Below, one piece after another: positions 1-9,296 of a stretch of 64,000 nucleotides of DNA. This stretch comes from Kalmanozyma brasiliensis GHG001 (lineage: Eukaryota; Basidiomycota; Ustilaginomycetes; Ustilaginales): assembly GCF_000497045.1 (NCBI RefSeq), contig NW_015961951.1, positions 124,001-188,000 on the forward strand. The letters run 5' to 3'. How positions within the stretch are numbered: the stretch's first letter is position 1; each line of letters starts with the position of its first letter. A model generated the notes under the pieces. That model had not been told where the DNA came from. It worked only from the letters and a program-made list of their open reading frames with translations, and did no database searches. Position numbers and translations under genes: made by a program.

Positions 1-1
1 G

Positions 2-400
2 ACCGTCGAGGACTTGAAGAAGCTCAACAAGAACAAGAAGCTGGTCAAGAAGCTGGCCAAGAAGTACGATGCTTTCCTGGCTTCCGAGGCGCTGATCAAG
101 CAGATCCCTCGTCTGTTGGGTCCCGGTCTGTCCAAGGCCGGCAAGTTCCCCACCCCTGTCTCGCACAGCGAGGACCTCGAGAAGAAGGTCAACGAGGTCA
201 AGTCCACCATCAAGTTCCAGCTCAAGAAGGTGCTCTGCCTCGGTGTTGCCATTGGCCACGTCCAGATGTCCGACGACCAGCTCCTCGCCAACGTCATGCT
301 TGCCATCAACTTCCTGATCTCCCTTCTCAAGAAGCAGTGGCAGAACATCAAGTCGCTCCACGTCAAGTCCACCATGGGCAAGGTCTACCGCCTCTTCTAA
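2..400 (+). CDS. RPL10A: 60S ribosomal protein uL1 (L10a), 3' part only
   Basis: C-terminal 132 residues of the large-subunit ribosomal protein uL1 (eukaryotic L10a/Rpl1), which forms the L1 stalk at the ribosomal E site and contacts deacylated tRNA. The reading frame is open to the left window edge, so the start and about 85 residues lie outside. The recognisable parts are the central [16 protein letters not shown] segment, which is diagnostic of the family, and the usual end ...[10 protein letters not shown]. The stop is TAA. The next gene, prohibitin-2, is convergent, leaving about 730 bases between the two stops. Confidence 0.95.
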   Translation, partial: TVEDLKKLNKNKKLVKKLAKKYDAFLASEALIKQIPRLLGPGLSKAGKFPTPVSHSEDLEKKVNEVKSTIKFQLKKVLCLGVAIGHVQMSDDQLLANVMLAINFLISLLKKQWQNIKSLHVKSTMGKVYRLF

Positions 401-1129
401 GCGATTCACCTCATGGAGTGCACTTCCGTTGCCACTCGCTCTTTTCCTTGGGTCCGATGAATATCCCTCAAGGGTCACATGCACCACACAAAGCATTTTT
501 ACGCACGCTTACACCCAGTTCCATTCACAGCGAATGCCGTGACTTGGGATGAGGGGAGCTATATCTTGTGACCTTCCTCATCTCGCCCGAAATCCAAAAA
601 ATTGCCGTTGGAGGTGGACAGCCGGCGCCTCTGTAAAGGGAGCCTGGTTCGTCCATTCTCTGCTTTCGGATACATATCGAGCTGCTTTGATGCAGCTGTC
701 TGTGGTATGACTGTGAGATGTCCATGCAGCTATTCATGGTGAGACTCTTGAGGCGTGCCGAGCTGAAAGGAGCAGGTGAGCCCCGGTGAGAGTGGACCAG
801 GTCTCCTTGCAATGATTGTGATTGCGAGTCCCTTGGTGGACCCTGGTCGTCCGTCTGTCGAAGATGACAGTTGCATACGTAGCCCACAGAGAGGCGCTGG
901 GCTGAAAGCGTCCTCCAATAGCTGCGTTGAGCAGGAGCTTATGAGCTTATACAGCGACAATCCTCAGACGGAGACGGAAACAACACTTTAAGACGGGCGT
1001 TCGGACAGGCGTGCGGGCAACGTGATGGAGATGTGAGTGGAGAATGCAATAGCGTGCAATGGCATGGGATAGAGTACAAGATTTTCGGTAATGGTCGCAG
1101 TCAACCTTTGCTTCCCTTTGTGCCTGTGC
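401..1129. other. Intergenic, between convergent uL1 and prohibitin genes
   Basis: About 730 bases holding the two 3' untranslated regions. The short open frames on both strands have no recognisable protein features and overlap each other. I see no RNA gene or repeat here. Confidence 0.5.
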
Positions 1130-2128
1130 CTACGAGTGGAGCGGGTCCTCGTTGGCAACATTGAGCAACAGAGTATCAGCGTCGAGCAGCACCTTGTTGT
1201 TGGTACCGGCCTGCGAGAGGATCGTTGCAATATCACGAGCCGCCTCGAGCTTACGAAGCTTGAGGAAACCCTTGTTCTTCTTGACCGCCTCGCCGATGAG
1301 TTCAGCCGACTTGGCCTCACCCTGCGCCTTGACGATGATGGAAGCCTTCTCTTGAATGGCCTGGTCAACGAGGAAGGCGGCACGGAGGGCGGCCTGCTGA
1401 GCGATCTGCTTGGCTTCGACGGCGTGGGTGAATTCGGGCGAGAACGAGACGTGGGTGATCGACACATCGTCCATCACGAGGTTGAACCTCTGGGCACGAG
1501 CAACGAGGTTGTCGCGCACCAGTCTCGAAACCATCTCACGCTGCGTGATGAGCTGCGAGGCGTTGAACTGGGCGACGACCGACTTGAGCACCTCATTGAC
1601 GATCGAGGGGAGGACGCGCTCGTCGTAGTCCGCACCGAGCTCGCGGAAGATGGTGGGGAGCGCATCGACACGTGGGCGCGAAAGGACACGACAGGTGAGC
1701 GAGACCATCTGCAGATCCTTGGTACCCGTCAGCGAGGCGATGCTGCGCGGCTTGGCACGGACGTCGTAGTCGATGGGCTTTTCGAACCACGGGATCATAA
1801 AGTGAGTACCTTCGTTGAAGATGGTGTCCTTGATACCGGATAGCCGCGAGTACTTGATGGCTCGGTGACCACCGTCGACGTTGAAGAGCGACATGTTGAC
1901 ACCGAAACCGAGGGCTACGAGGGCAACGATACCGGCAGAGCTGCCGAGAAGGTTGGCGAGGTTGGGTGGGCCTCGACCTCCACCACCGCCGCTGCTGCCA
2001 CCGCTGCCACCGCCACTACCACCGGACTTGCTTGCATTTGCGAACTGTGATGAGGCTTGCTGGGCTTGCTGTCGCAGACGCTCGAGCGTGCGGAAGATGT
2101 TCTGGGGTCCTCCAGATCCGCGGTTCAT
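1130..2128 (-). CDS. PHB2: Prohibitin-2, mitochondrial inner-membrane scaffold
   Basis: A 332-residue prohibitin-2. Prohibitins 1 and 2 form alternating rings in the mitochondrial inner membrane that hold m-AAA protease and stabilise respiratory proteins. A hydrophobic segment around residues 60-80 (SSAGIVALVALGFGVNMSLF) is the membrane anchor. It is followed by the SPFH/band-7 domain with the family signatures GGHRAIKYSRLSGI, EGTHFMIPWFEKPI and FSPEFTHAVEAKQIAQQ, and then a C-terminal coiled coil. The ATG at 2128 is chosen because the frame upstream contains only a non-ATG start, and MNRGSGGPQNI fits the family length (yeast Phb2 is about 310 residues). A glycine-rich stretch (about residues 36-54) precedes the anchor. 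It is divergent from the Arp9-like gene. Confidence 0.93.
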   Translation of the reverse strand: MNRGSGGPQNIFRTLERLRQQAQQASSQFANASKSGGSGGGSGGSSGGGGGRGPPNLANLLGSSAGIVALVALGFGVNMSLFNVDGGHRAIKYSRLSGIKDTIFNEGTHFMIPWFEKPIDYDVRAKPRSIASLTGTKDLQMVSLTCRVLSRPRVDALPTIFRELGADYDERVLPSIVNEVLKSVVAQFNASQLITQREMVSRLVRDNLVARAQRFNLVMDDVSITHVSFSPEFTHAVEAKQIAQQAALRAAFLVDQAIQEKASIIVKAQGEAKSAELIGEAVKKNKGFLKLRKLEAARDIATILSQAGTNNKVLLDADTLLLNVANEDPLHS

Positions 2129-2599
2129 CGTGGAAGAATGCGCTGTTGAGGACTGCCTTGCCTTTGCACCTAAATGATGCGACTGTGTCGAGGATGCTGC
2201 GGATCGACGGGCGGCTCGAGTCAGCAAGGGTCGGCGATGATAGACCTGAGAGGATGGCTAGGATGAGGATGACGACGGCCGAACAAAGGATGAGAATACG
2301 GACAGGTGCTGCTGAGCTTGACGAGCTTCTCGAGGTTGACCCAAGCGTGCATTTCTCAAAAGGATTGGCTCAGCCGCTCTTCTCAAGTCCCTTTGAGAAA
2401 CGATCACCAATTTATCGCCCGAGTGAATCTGGGGCACCAGCCAACGCGAAGAAAAGCTCCAAGCCAAAGACGCGAAGGTTGTTGCTGTTGAACCTGCATC
2501 CTCGACATCCCGGATGGACCATCGAGCACAGACCCTTTGGACCATCATTCGCACTTCGCCTTCGACCACCCATACCTTTCCTATACTCACCTCCTCAAG
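2129..2599. promoter_or_regulatory. Shared promoter region of prohibitin-2 and Arp9-like genes
   Basis: A 471-base divergent intergenic region. No clear TATA box or named element was recognised. Its role as the promoter of both genes follows from their head-to-head arrangement. Confidence 0.5.
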
Positions 2600-4240
2600 A
2601 TGACGGCTCGCGAAGCAAGGACGGTCATCGTCATCACCGGATCTCACACCATCACCGCCGGCTACGGCATCCACGAGATCCTCAAGCGTCCATCCATCTC
2701 CCTCACAGCACGTGTCGGTCTTGCAAGATCCGCAGCATCGAGCTCGTCCGCATCATCGCCTCCTGACTACACGCAATACCTTGTCGGATCCGCCCTCGAT
2801 GAAGCAGAACGAAGAGGCGATGATGTGGCCATCTTTTGGCCCATGCGTAAAGGATACGTTCGCGACTGGCAGCAGATGATCGCGCTCTGGAATTACGTCC
2901 TCTTCCACCTCTTGCCCATACGTCGATCGCACAACGACTCAAACGTCCTCATTAGCTTGCCGCTGCCCGTCTCTCGAGTCACACACGCCTACCTCACGCA
3001 GATCTTCTTCGAACACTTCAACTCGGCTGCCATTACGATTGCCGAAAAGCCGCTGCTCTCTTGCTATGGTGTCGGCACCATGAACGCCTGCGTGGTGGAC
3101 CTCGGGTATGAGAGCTGCGACGTCTCGCCCGTCATCGAATGCTTGGTGCAGTCCAACGCCAACGTCAAGACGGATGTGGGTACGCGCCATTGCATTCTCT
3201 ACCTCGCCCATCTGCTGCGTCGCGACCAGAGTCTGGTCAAGGCCATCCAGACCTTGCTTCGATATACCCGCAAGGCTTCCGCCAGCTCATCCCGCCAAAA
3301 TGAAGACGCAGCTCTCAAGAAGGCCATGTTCTCGCTCGCAAAGCAGCTGTTGGAAGAGGGCCTGGTATTGGACGAAGAGGCGTTCAAGAAGGGCGCGGGA
3401 GGAATGGTCTCGGCCGCCGACGGCGAGGACGACGAGGGCAACTTTGACATTGCAGCTGCTCTGGTGGAAGGCACCAAGAAGCACGACGAAGACGAAGAGG
3501 AGAGGAGAAAGGCGATGGAAGCGAACCAAGATGGCGAGATCGACGAGTCGATCCTTGCTTCGATCACGGGTGAGGATGGCCAGGCTGGCGGATCGACAGA
3601 TGACAAGGCGGTGCTGGTTCACTGGCGAGGTCTCAAGCTCAAAGTCGGCCCAGAAAGATTCCGATTCCTCGAGCCGCTGTTCCGCCCGGAACTGCTCAAG
3701 GACGTCGCAGGTGCCGCGGATGATCACATCGGGGACGAGCCCTTCGGAGCAGGACCCATTGTTGCGGAAGCCAACGGCACTCAGAGCCACGACAGCTACC
3801 CAACCGCCACTGCATCCCCTGACTGGAGCCAGGCCATCTCCCTACCGCTCGGCATCGCCAACGCCATCTCGCGCATCGAAGACGCCGATCGTCGACCTCA
3901 GCTCTGGGAGAACCTCATCTTCACCGGCCAACCTGCCAAGATCAAGACGATCCAGCTCGAAGCTATTTCGGCCCTTTCCGAGTACGTTGCGACCGAGCAG
4001 ACCGAGGCAGCTCAGGTGCTGGCCGAGCCCAACCCGCTGCAGGCTCGCAACGTCCGAGCGTTGCGCGTGCCGGACTACTTTTCCGAGTTCAAGGAGCGCA
4101 ATGACCTCGCTCCCTTCCTTGGTGGCACGATCTACGCCAAGCTCGTCTTTGGCGATCCGCAGGCAAAGGCATTCATCACTAAGCAGAACTACAACGAGGC
4201 GGGACCGAACCAGACTTTCTCGGTCAAGCTCACTGCCTAG
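2600..4240 (+). CDS. Actin-related protein, Arp9-like (SWI/SNF-RSC subunit)
   Basis: A 546-residue intronless protein that resembles actin-related proteins of the nuclear chromatin-remodelling type, best matching fungal Arp9, a structural subunit of SWI/SNF and RSC. Actin-fold landmarks are an N-terminal beta strand (TVIVITGSHTITAGYG), ISLPLPVSRVTHAYLTQIFFEHFN, CVVDLGYESCDVSPVIEC (subdomain 3 phosphate loop), LWENLIFTGQPAKI and the C-terminal FITKQNYNEAGP. An acidic, low-complexity insert sits around residues 270-335. The canonical actin ATP-binding residues are degenerate, as is usual for Arp9. The ATG at 2600 is used because the longer frame starts only with TTG. Another nuclear Arp (Arp4/Arp8-like) is possible; the Arp class is more certain than the number. 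Confidence 0.72.
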   Translation: MTAREARTVIVITGSHTITAGYGIHEILKRPSISLTARVGLARSAASSSSASSPPDYTQYLVGSALDEAERRGDDVAIFWPMRKGYVRDWQQMIALWNYVLFHLLPIRRSHNDSNVLISLPLPVSRVTHAYLTQIFFEHFNSAAITIAEKPLLSCYGVGTMNACVVDLGYESCDVSPVIECLVQSNANVKTDVGTRHCILYLAHLLRRDQSLVKAIQTLLRYTRKASASSSRQNEDAALKKAMFSLAKQLLEEGLVLDEEAFKKGAGGMVSAADGEDDEGNFDIAAALVEGTKKHDEDEEERRKAMEANQDGEIDESILASITGEDGQAGGSTDDKAVLVHWRGLKLKVGPERFRFLEPLFRPELLKDVAGAADDHIGDEPFGAGPIVAEANGTQSHDSYPTATASPDWSQAISLPLGIANAISRIEDADRRPQLWENLIFTGQPAKIKTIQLEAISALSEYVATEQTEAAQVLAEPNPLQARNVRALRVPDYFSEFKERNDLAPFLGGTIYAKLVFGDPQAKAFITKQNYNEAGPNQTFSVKLTA

Positions 4241-4710
4241 TTGAGCATTACACTGTACTTCTAGATGTCTGGCAACGGATGATACTTGCGAAACTGGATG
4301 TGCTTGCTGCATTGACATTGAGAAACAGTATGAAGGCGGATCTGTGGGACCATGAGTAGAGACCTAACAAATCTGTGAAATCGCGCGACACGACACGAGA
4401 CGGCTCTACAGCCTCGAGCCTCAGGGTCCAGAAGGTCGGCTGAGCCAAAGACCAACACTTTTCGGCGTCCTGGCTAGTCCAACCATTAGCCTTGTCTCTC
4501 GGCCATCATCGCCCTCTCTTGCATCACCTCGGTCCTTCTATGCAAGTCCTCGAGGACCACATTATAGCGCGATAATCACCTCACCATGTTCAGACGTGTC
4601 GCGTAGAACCACCGCCAAAGTGCAGGCAGCATCGTTTTCAGCTCGTACCACAACCACTCTCTACCATCTTGCCATCCTTCGGTGGACGCAAAGACGAAAT
4701 CTTTCCCACT
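4241..4710. other. Intergenic, Arp9-like to DNA2
   Basis: A 470-base spacer between two same-strand genes. It holds the 3' end of the Arp9-like gene and the promoter of DNA2. No repeat, RNA gene or strong motif was seen. Confidence 0.45.
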
Positions 4711-7700
4711 ATGGCACTCGACGCTGCTGACGCTCGCTTCATGGACGACCTGTTCGCTGATCTAGATGCATCGCACTTCTCCATACCTCCTTCGCAGAGC
4801 CCGCCGAAGAAAAGGGCAACTGCCATCACACCCTCGCAAGAGAACAAGGCTTTCCCCTATCACAAAGCTGGCCCCCCACGTCCAAGCTCTCCACATGCTA
4901 GATCCCCGCTCAAGGACTCGACGCTGTTTCAGTCTCAGCTGAAAGTTGAGCATGACATCGAAGACTGGTTCCGACAACCGCCAATAGCATCATCAGGCCC
5001 AGCTCGCCGCGTCGTCTCCGCCTCGGGAGTCAAGCGTCAGAAGGTCGATCATGAGATCAGCGGCAATAATGCGCCTTCCGCGTCAATGAAGCGATCAGCA
5101 TCGGCTGCAGTCCCCGCTAGGCCTCGCACACACAAGCAAGCACGTCAACGGATCGACTTTACACGCTGTCGAGTCATTGCCGTATTAGACAGCTCGTATG
5201 AACTTTCTGCAGATGGACCGGGCACTTCGACAAGAACACGGCCAGAGAAACTTCTGCTGCTCGAGACCGACAAGCACAGCAAGAAAGCGAAGCAAGGCAG
5301 TCCATCGAAGGGTGACAGAAGCCAGGTTTCCACAGATGGAGAAGTCGAGACGCTGCTCGCGTCCCTTCGCGACGATTGGCTGCAGACTTTGATCTCTGTC
5401 GGCAGCATCGTCCATCTGGTCGGTCGCTTCGAGGATGCAGATACCAAGATCCCTGTTGTATTGATGACGCAACCCACGGCCAGCAGCGAGTCAACGCGAG
5501 ACGACAGAGCCACATCGAAGCTCAAAGTGGCGATAGAGGAGCTTGCAGTCAATCAAGCCCAGCCCCGCAACACGGACAACGATGACAAAGAAGACGACGA
5601 CCTGTGGGACGACCTGGCTTCGATGCCGTCGCTGTCACAGTGCGCTACGCAAGAACTGCTCGCTTCCGATGATGCGCCTCGGGCCAGGACCATGGTCTTT
5701 GCATCGCGCTCAGCTACCTTGAAGAGCTCGGAAGGCACCGATCGTGCGCTCGACAATCTCCTGGTCGTCCACCCTGATGTCCTTGTGCCCGCCACCAAGG
5801 TCGCAGACGTCGCCTCGTGCATCCGGAAGCCTGTCGTGCAAGATCGGCTGCGTGGCGCATCAGATGTCACCATCAGCCTCGTCATGGGCAACATGCTTCA
5901 CGAACTCTTGCAGGCTTGTCTCACTGCGTCGGCATCAGATCACAAATCGAAAGGGTCCTTGCCAGAGATCGTCAAATCCGAGGACGCCAAGGACGCAGTC
6001 ACGACATCATCCCCCTGGCCAGAGGGATGGCAAGGCATCGGCGACTTCAGCAAAGCCTTCGTCGAGACACAGATCGAGGAGCAGGTGCGGTCCAACATTG
6101 AGAGCCTGTACGCCATCGACCTGAGCGCCGAGGACGCTGCGGTCCAGTTGCGAGAGAAGGCTGCTCCCTTTGCCCGCTTTGCTCGTACGTTCCTGCTCCG
6201 AGAGAACGACGAAGGGTTTCACCCAGAAGCAACGTTGCGGGAATCGGGCCGCTCAGCTGCTTCGCCCCAAAGCAAAGTCAGACTCAGGCGCATCCTCGAT
6301 GTCGAAGAAGAAATCTGGAGTCCGATCTATGGCCTCAAGGGCAAAGTCGATGTCTCGGTCGAATGTGACATTCTCGAGGAGTCCGACGTCCCTACATATA
6401 AAACCGCAACAGGTCAACAAGGGCAAGCGTTCTCGCGAGGGCACGCGAACAACACTACTACCGAAGAAAGCAAGCGCCGAGTCACGACTTCAGTCGTGCC
6501 CCTAGAGCTCAAGACAGGCCGCGCAGAGGTTGTTTCGACCGAGCACCGCGCTCAAACAATGATGTACACGCTCATGATGTCGGATCGGTACGGAGTTCGC
6601 GTCGACGACGGGCTGCTCTACTACTCCAAGTCGGGCGAGCTGCATCGTATCAGCCGAAGCCGCAACGAGGTGCGCAGTCTCGTCATCGGCCGCAACGAGC
6701 TTGCTCACTACCTGCGCCACGATATGACTCGACTGCGCAAGCCTGATGCCGGTGCATCGAACGAGCCTGTTCAGGTGCTGCCACCGACGATCGACAGCGA
6801 ACACAAGTGTCGCCGCTGCTACGCTGTGGATGGGTGCATGCTGTTTCGTCGCGCGATCGAAGATGTTGTCGAGCCGTCAGAAGTCGCCAGAAGCGCGCCA
6901 AAGTCCGGCCGGATGCTGTCCAGGAGGACGCCGATCGCCGATGTCTTCGAGCAAAAGACAGAGCACCTCACGAATATCCACCTCGAATTCTTCCGCAAAT
7001 GGGACCGCCTGCTCAATCTCGAAGAGGAAGACGCCGTGCGCTTCCGTAAAGAGATGTGGACGATGACTGCCGAGCAGCGCGAAAAGGTGGGTCGCTGCTT
7101 TGGAAACATGCGACTTGACGTGGATCCCAGGAGCCTCTCGCCGGGAAGCTCGAGCTCGATGCGCAGGGTTCTCCATCGCTTTGTCCGGCATGTAGATCCG
7201 ACCCAGAACGCCGAAGCTGGTCTGCTGTCGGGGCACATCCAGGTCAATGATCCCGTCACCATCTCGATCGAACCTGACATGCTCTCGGTAGCTCAAGGCT
7301 TCGTGTCCAGTCTCACACCGACGAGCGTCGAGATCGGTCTGGACCACTCCCTGGATGCAGTGATGAGAAGAGCATCGGAGAAGGAGCAAGCCATGACGCA
7401 GGAGGCGCCATTCGACATGGCGTCCGCGACTGAGCGCATCGTGTTTCGCATCGACAAAGACGAGCTGGGCAGCGGCATGGGCCGAGTCCGGGCGAACCTG
7501 GCCGCCCTGTTCTTGACACCGCAGCGAGGTGGTGATGTCAAGCGACGCGAGCTGGTTGTTGAGATGCGAGCTCCGCGTTTTCTCTCGAAAGAGCAGCTGC
7601 CGGAGGCTTTCACTACCAGCTCGACACACGATTCTTTGCAGCAGATCCTCGTTCAGGTACACGCGGATGACAGCGTCAACCAAGACCAGAAGCTCGCGAT

Positions 7701-9066
7701 CGACAACGTGCTCTCTGCGCAAGACTACGCCCTCGTCCTTGGCATGCCAGGGACGGGAAAGACGACGACCATCGCCAAGCTCATCGAGCTGCTCGTGAGG
7801 CTGGGCAAGCGGATCCTATTGACCAGCTATACACATTCGGCGGTGGACACAATCCTGCGCAAGCTCGGGGAAGATCAAAAGGAAGAAGCGGACGAAAGCA
7901 TGCGCATCCTGCGCCTAGGAACCAAAGACAAGGTGCATCCTGACGCCCATCGATTCCTTCTTCCTCGCTGTGCGTCCATCGAGGAACTCAAAGACGCTTT
8001 CGAGTCGCCCAACGTGGTAGCAGCGACATGTCTGAGCGTGCATCACACCTTCTTCTCGTCTGGCATCGCCAAGAAGATGCGCAACCGCACGGATGCGGAT
8101 GATGACGGTTCGCCAAAGTACTTGTTCGATTACTGCATCGTAGACGAAGCGTCGCAGATCCCTCTGCCGACCTGCCTGGGCCCATTGCGGTTCGCGGACA
8201 AGTTTGTGCTGGTGGGCGACCACCACCAGCTCCCGCCACTCGTCAAGAATGCGGAGGCCAAAGCGGGAGGACTGGATGTGTCGCTGTTCAAGCTGCTCTC
8301 GGACCGACATGGCGACAAGGCGATGGTGGCGCTGAGGTCGCAGTACAGGATGAACGATGACATTATGCGCCTGTCGAACGAATTGGTGTACAGCGGGCAG
8401 CTGCGGGCTGGCAGCGAGAGCGTTCGGGACCGGACGCTGCTGTTACCAGACATGCAAGCTGCTCTGGCCATCGCAAGAGAGGACAGATGGATGCAGGATC
8501 TGCTGCAGCCCAACAGCAAGGTGCGACTGCTTGATACGTCCAAGCGACCGCTTGACGAGGTGGGAGAGAGCAAGCACGGCGACCTGGTCAAGAATCAGTT
8601 CGAGGCTGAGCTCGTCGTTCGTATTGCCTCCGCGCTGGTGGCTGGCGGATGCAAGCCAAGTCAGATTGCGGTCGTGACACCGTACAGACAGCAGATCAAG
8701 CTTCTACGATCGCTTCTCCTTCAGTACTCCTTGTCTCGAAAGCACGCCACGCAAGCGGATCAGCTGGAGGACATGGAGTTGCTGACTGCGGACCAAAGTC
8801 AGGGCAGAGACAAAGACGTGATCCTGGTCACCTTCACTCGGGCCAACTTTTCCTCAAAGAAGGAGGCGGACACCATGGAAGCGAAGGGAAGCGCAGGCGG
8901 AAACACAGGAGAGCTGCTCAACGATCTTCGCAGGCTCAACGTGACGCTGACGCGAGCCAAGAGGAAGTTGATCATGGTCGGGCACAGCGCCACATTGGAA
9001 GGGTCTGCGATACTCAGACCCTTGCTCAAGCTCGTAAGGGAAGCTGGATGGGTTCGAGAGCTGTAG
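4711..9066 (+). CDS. DNA2: Dna2 nuclease-helicase
   Basis: A 1451-residue intronless Dna2, the ATP-dependent nuclease/helicase that trims long Okazaki flaps and resects DNA ends. The N-terminal 150 residues are low complexity. The RecB-like nuclease carries the [4Fe-4S] cysteines C370, C700, C703 and C709 (the last three as CRRCYAVDGC). Nuclease residues are H397 in GNMLHELLQ, D547 in LKGKVDVSV, and E599/K601 in PLELKTGR. The superfamily-1 helicase follows, with Walker A GMPGTGKTT at 1011-1019 (K1017), motif II DEAS at 1145-1148, a Q-H region VGDHHQLPPLV, QYRMND, and C-terminal TADQSQGRDKDVI and NVTLTRAKRKLI. All expected active-site residues are present. The ATG at 4711 (MALDAADARF) is the first in frame; the 14 upstream codons begin only with TTG. 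Confidence 0.96.
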   Translation: MALDAADARFMDDLFADLDASHFSIPPSQSPPKKRATAITPSQENKAFPYHKAGPPRPSSPHARSPLKDSTLFQSQLKVEHDIEDWFRQPPIASSGPARRVVSASGVKRQKVDHEISGNNAPSASMKRSASAAVPARPRTHKQARQRIDFTRCRVIAVLDSSYELSADGPGTSTRTRPEKLLLLETDKHSKKAKQGSPSKGDRSQVSTDGEVETLLASLRDDWLQTLISVGSIVHLVGRFEDADTKIPVVLMTQPTASSESTRDDRATSKLKVAIEELAVNQAQPRNTDNDDKEDDDLWDDLASMPSLSQCATQELLASDDAPRARTMVFASRSATLKSSEGTDRALDNLLVVHPDVLVPATKVADVASCIRKPVVQDRLRGASDVTISLVMGNMLHELLQACLTASASDHKSKGSLPEIVKSEDAKDAVTTSSPWPEGWQGIGDFSKAFVETQIEEQVRSNIESLYAIDLSAEDAAVQLREKAAPFARFARTFLLRENDEGFHPEATLRESGRSAASPQSKVRLRRILDVEEEIWSPIYGLKGKVDVSVECDILEESDVPTYKTATGQQGQAFSRGHANNTTTEESKRRVTTSVVPLELKTGRAEVVSTEHRAQTMMYTLMMSDRYGVRVDDGLLYYSKSGELHRISRSRNEVRSLVIGRNELAHYLRHDMTRLRKPDAGASNEPVQVLPPTIDSEHKCRRCYAVDGCMLFRRAIEDVVEPSEVARSAPKSGRMLSRRTPIADVFEQKTEHLTNIHLEFFRKWDRLLNLEEEDAVRFRKEMWTMTAEQREKVGRCFGNMRLDVDPRSLSPGSSSSMRRVLHRFVRHVDPTQNAEAGLLSGHIQVNDPVTISIEPDMLSVAQGFVSSLTPTSVEIGLDHSLDAVMRRASEKEQAMTQEAPFDMASATERIVFRIDKDELGSGMGRVRANLAALFLTPQRGGDVKRRELVVEMRAPRFLSKEQLPEAFTTSSTHDSLQQILVQVHADDSVNQDQKLAIDNVLSAQDYALVLGMPGTGKTTTIAKLIELLVRLGKRILLTSYTHSAVDTILRKLGEDQKEEADESMRILRLGTKDKVHPDAHRFLLPRCASIEELKDAFESPNVVAATCLSVHHTFFSSGIAKKMRNRTDADDDGSPKYLFDYCIVDEASQIPLPTCLGPLRFADKFVLVGDHHQLPPLVKNAEAKAGGLDVSLFKLLSDRHGDKAMVALRSQYRMNDDIMRLSNELVYSGQLRAGSESVRDRTLLLPDMQAALAIAREDRWMQDLLQPNSKVRLLDTSKRPLDEVGESKHGDLVKNQFEAELVVRIASALVAGGCKPSQIAVVTPYRQQIKLLRSLLLQYSLSRKHATQADQLEDMELLTADQSQGRDKDVILVTFTRANFSSKKEADTMEAKGSAGGNTGELLNDLRRLNVTLTRAKRKLIMVGHSATLEGSAILRPLLKLVREAGWVREL

Positions 9067-9296
9067 CATGTATGGCGATCGTTCAATAGACACTTCCCTG
9101 ATCATGAGCATCGCCATCAGCATGCTTGATATGAGATCGGGTGAGTCTTGGATCGGGTACTTTGAGCGAGAGATTTTGGACGCTCGTGCGCTGAGAAGAA
9201 TTTACGCGAACTCGTGTCTCCGTGCGCCATCGGCCTTTCATCCTGCATCTTCTTCCACCACTCCGTTCTCCTTCTCAACCACATACGAGCGCAACC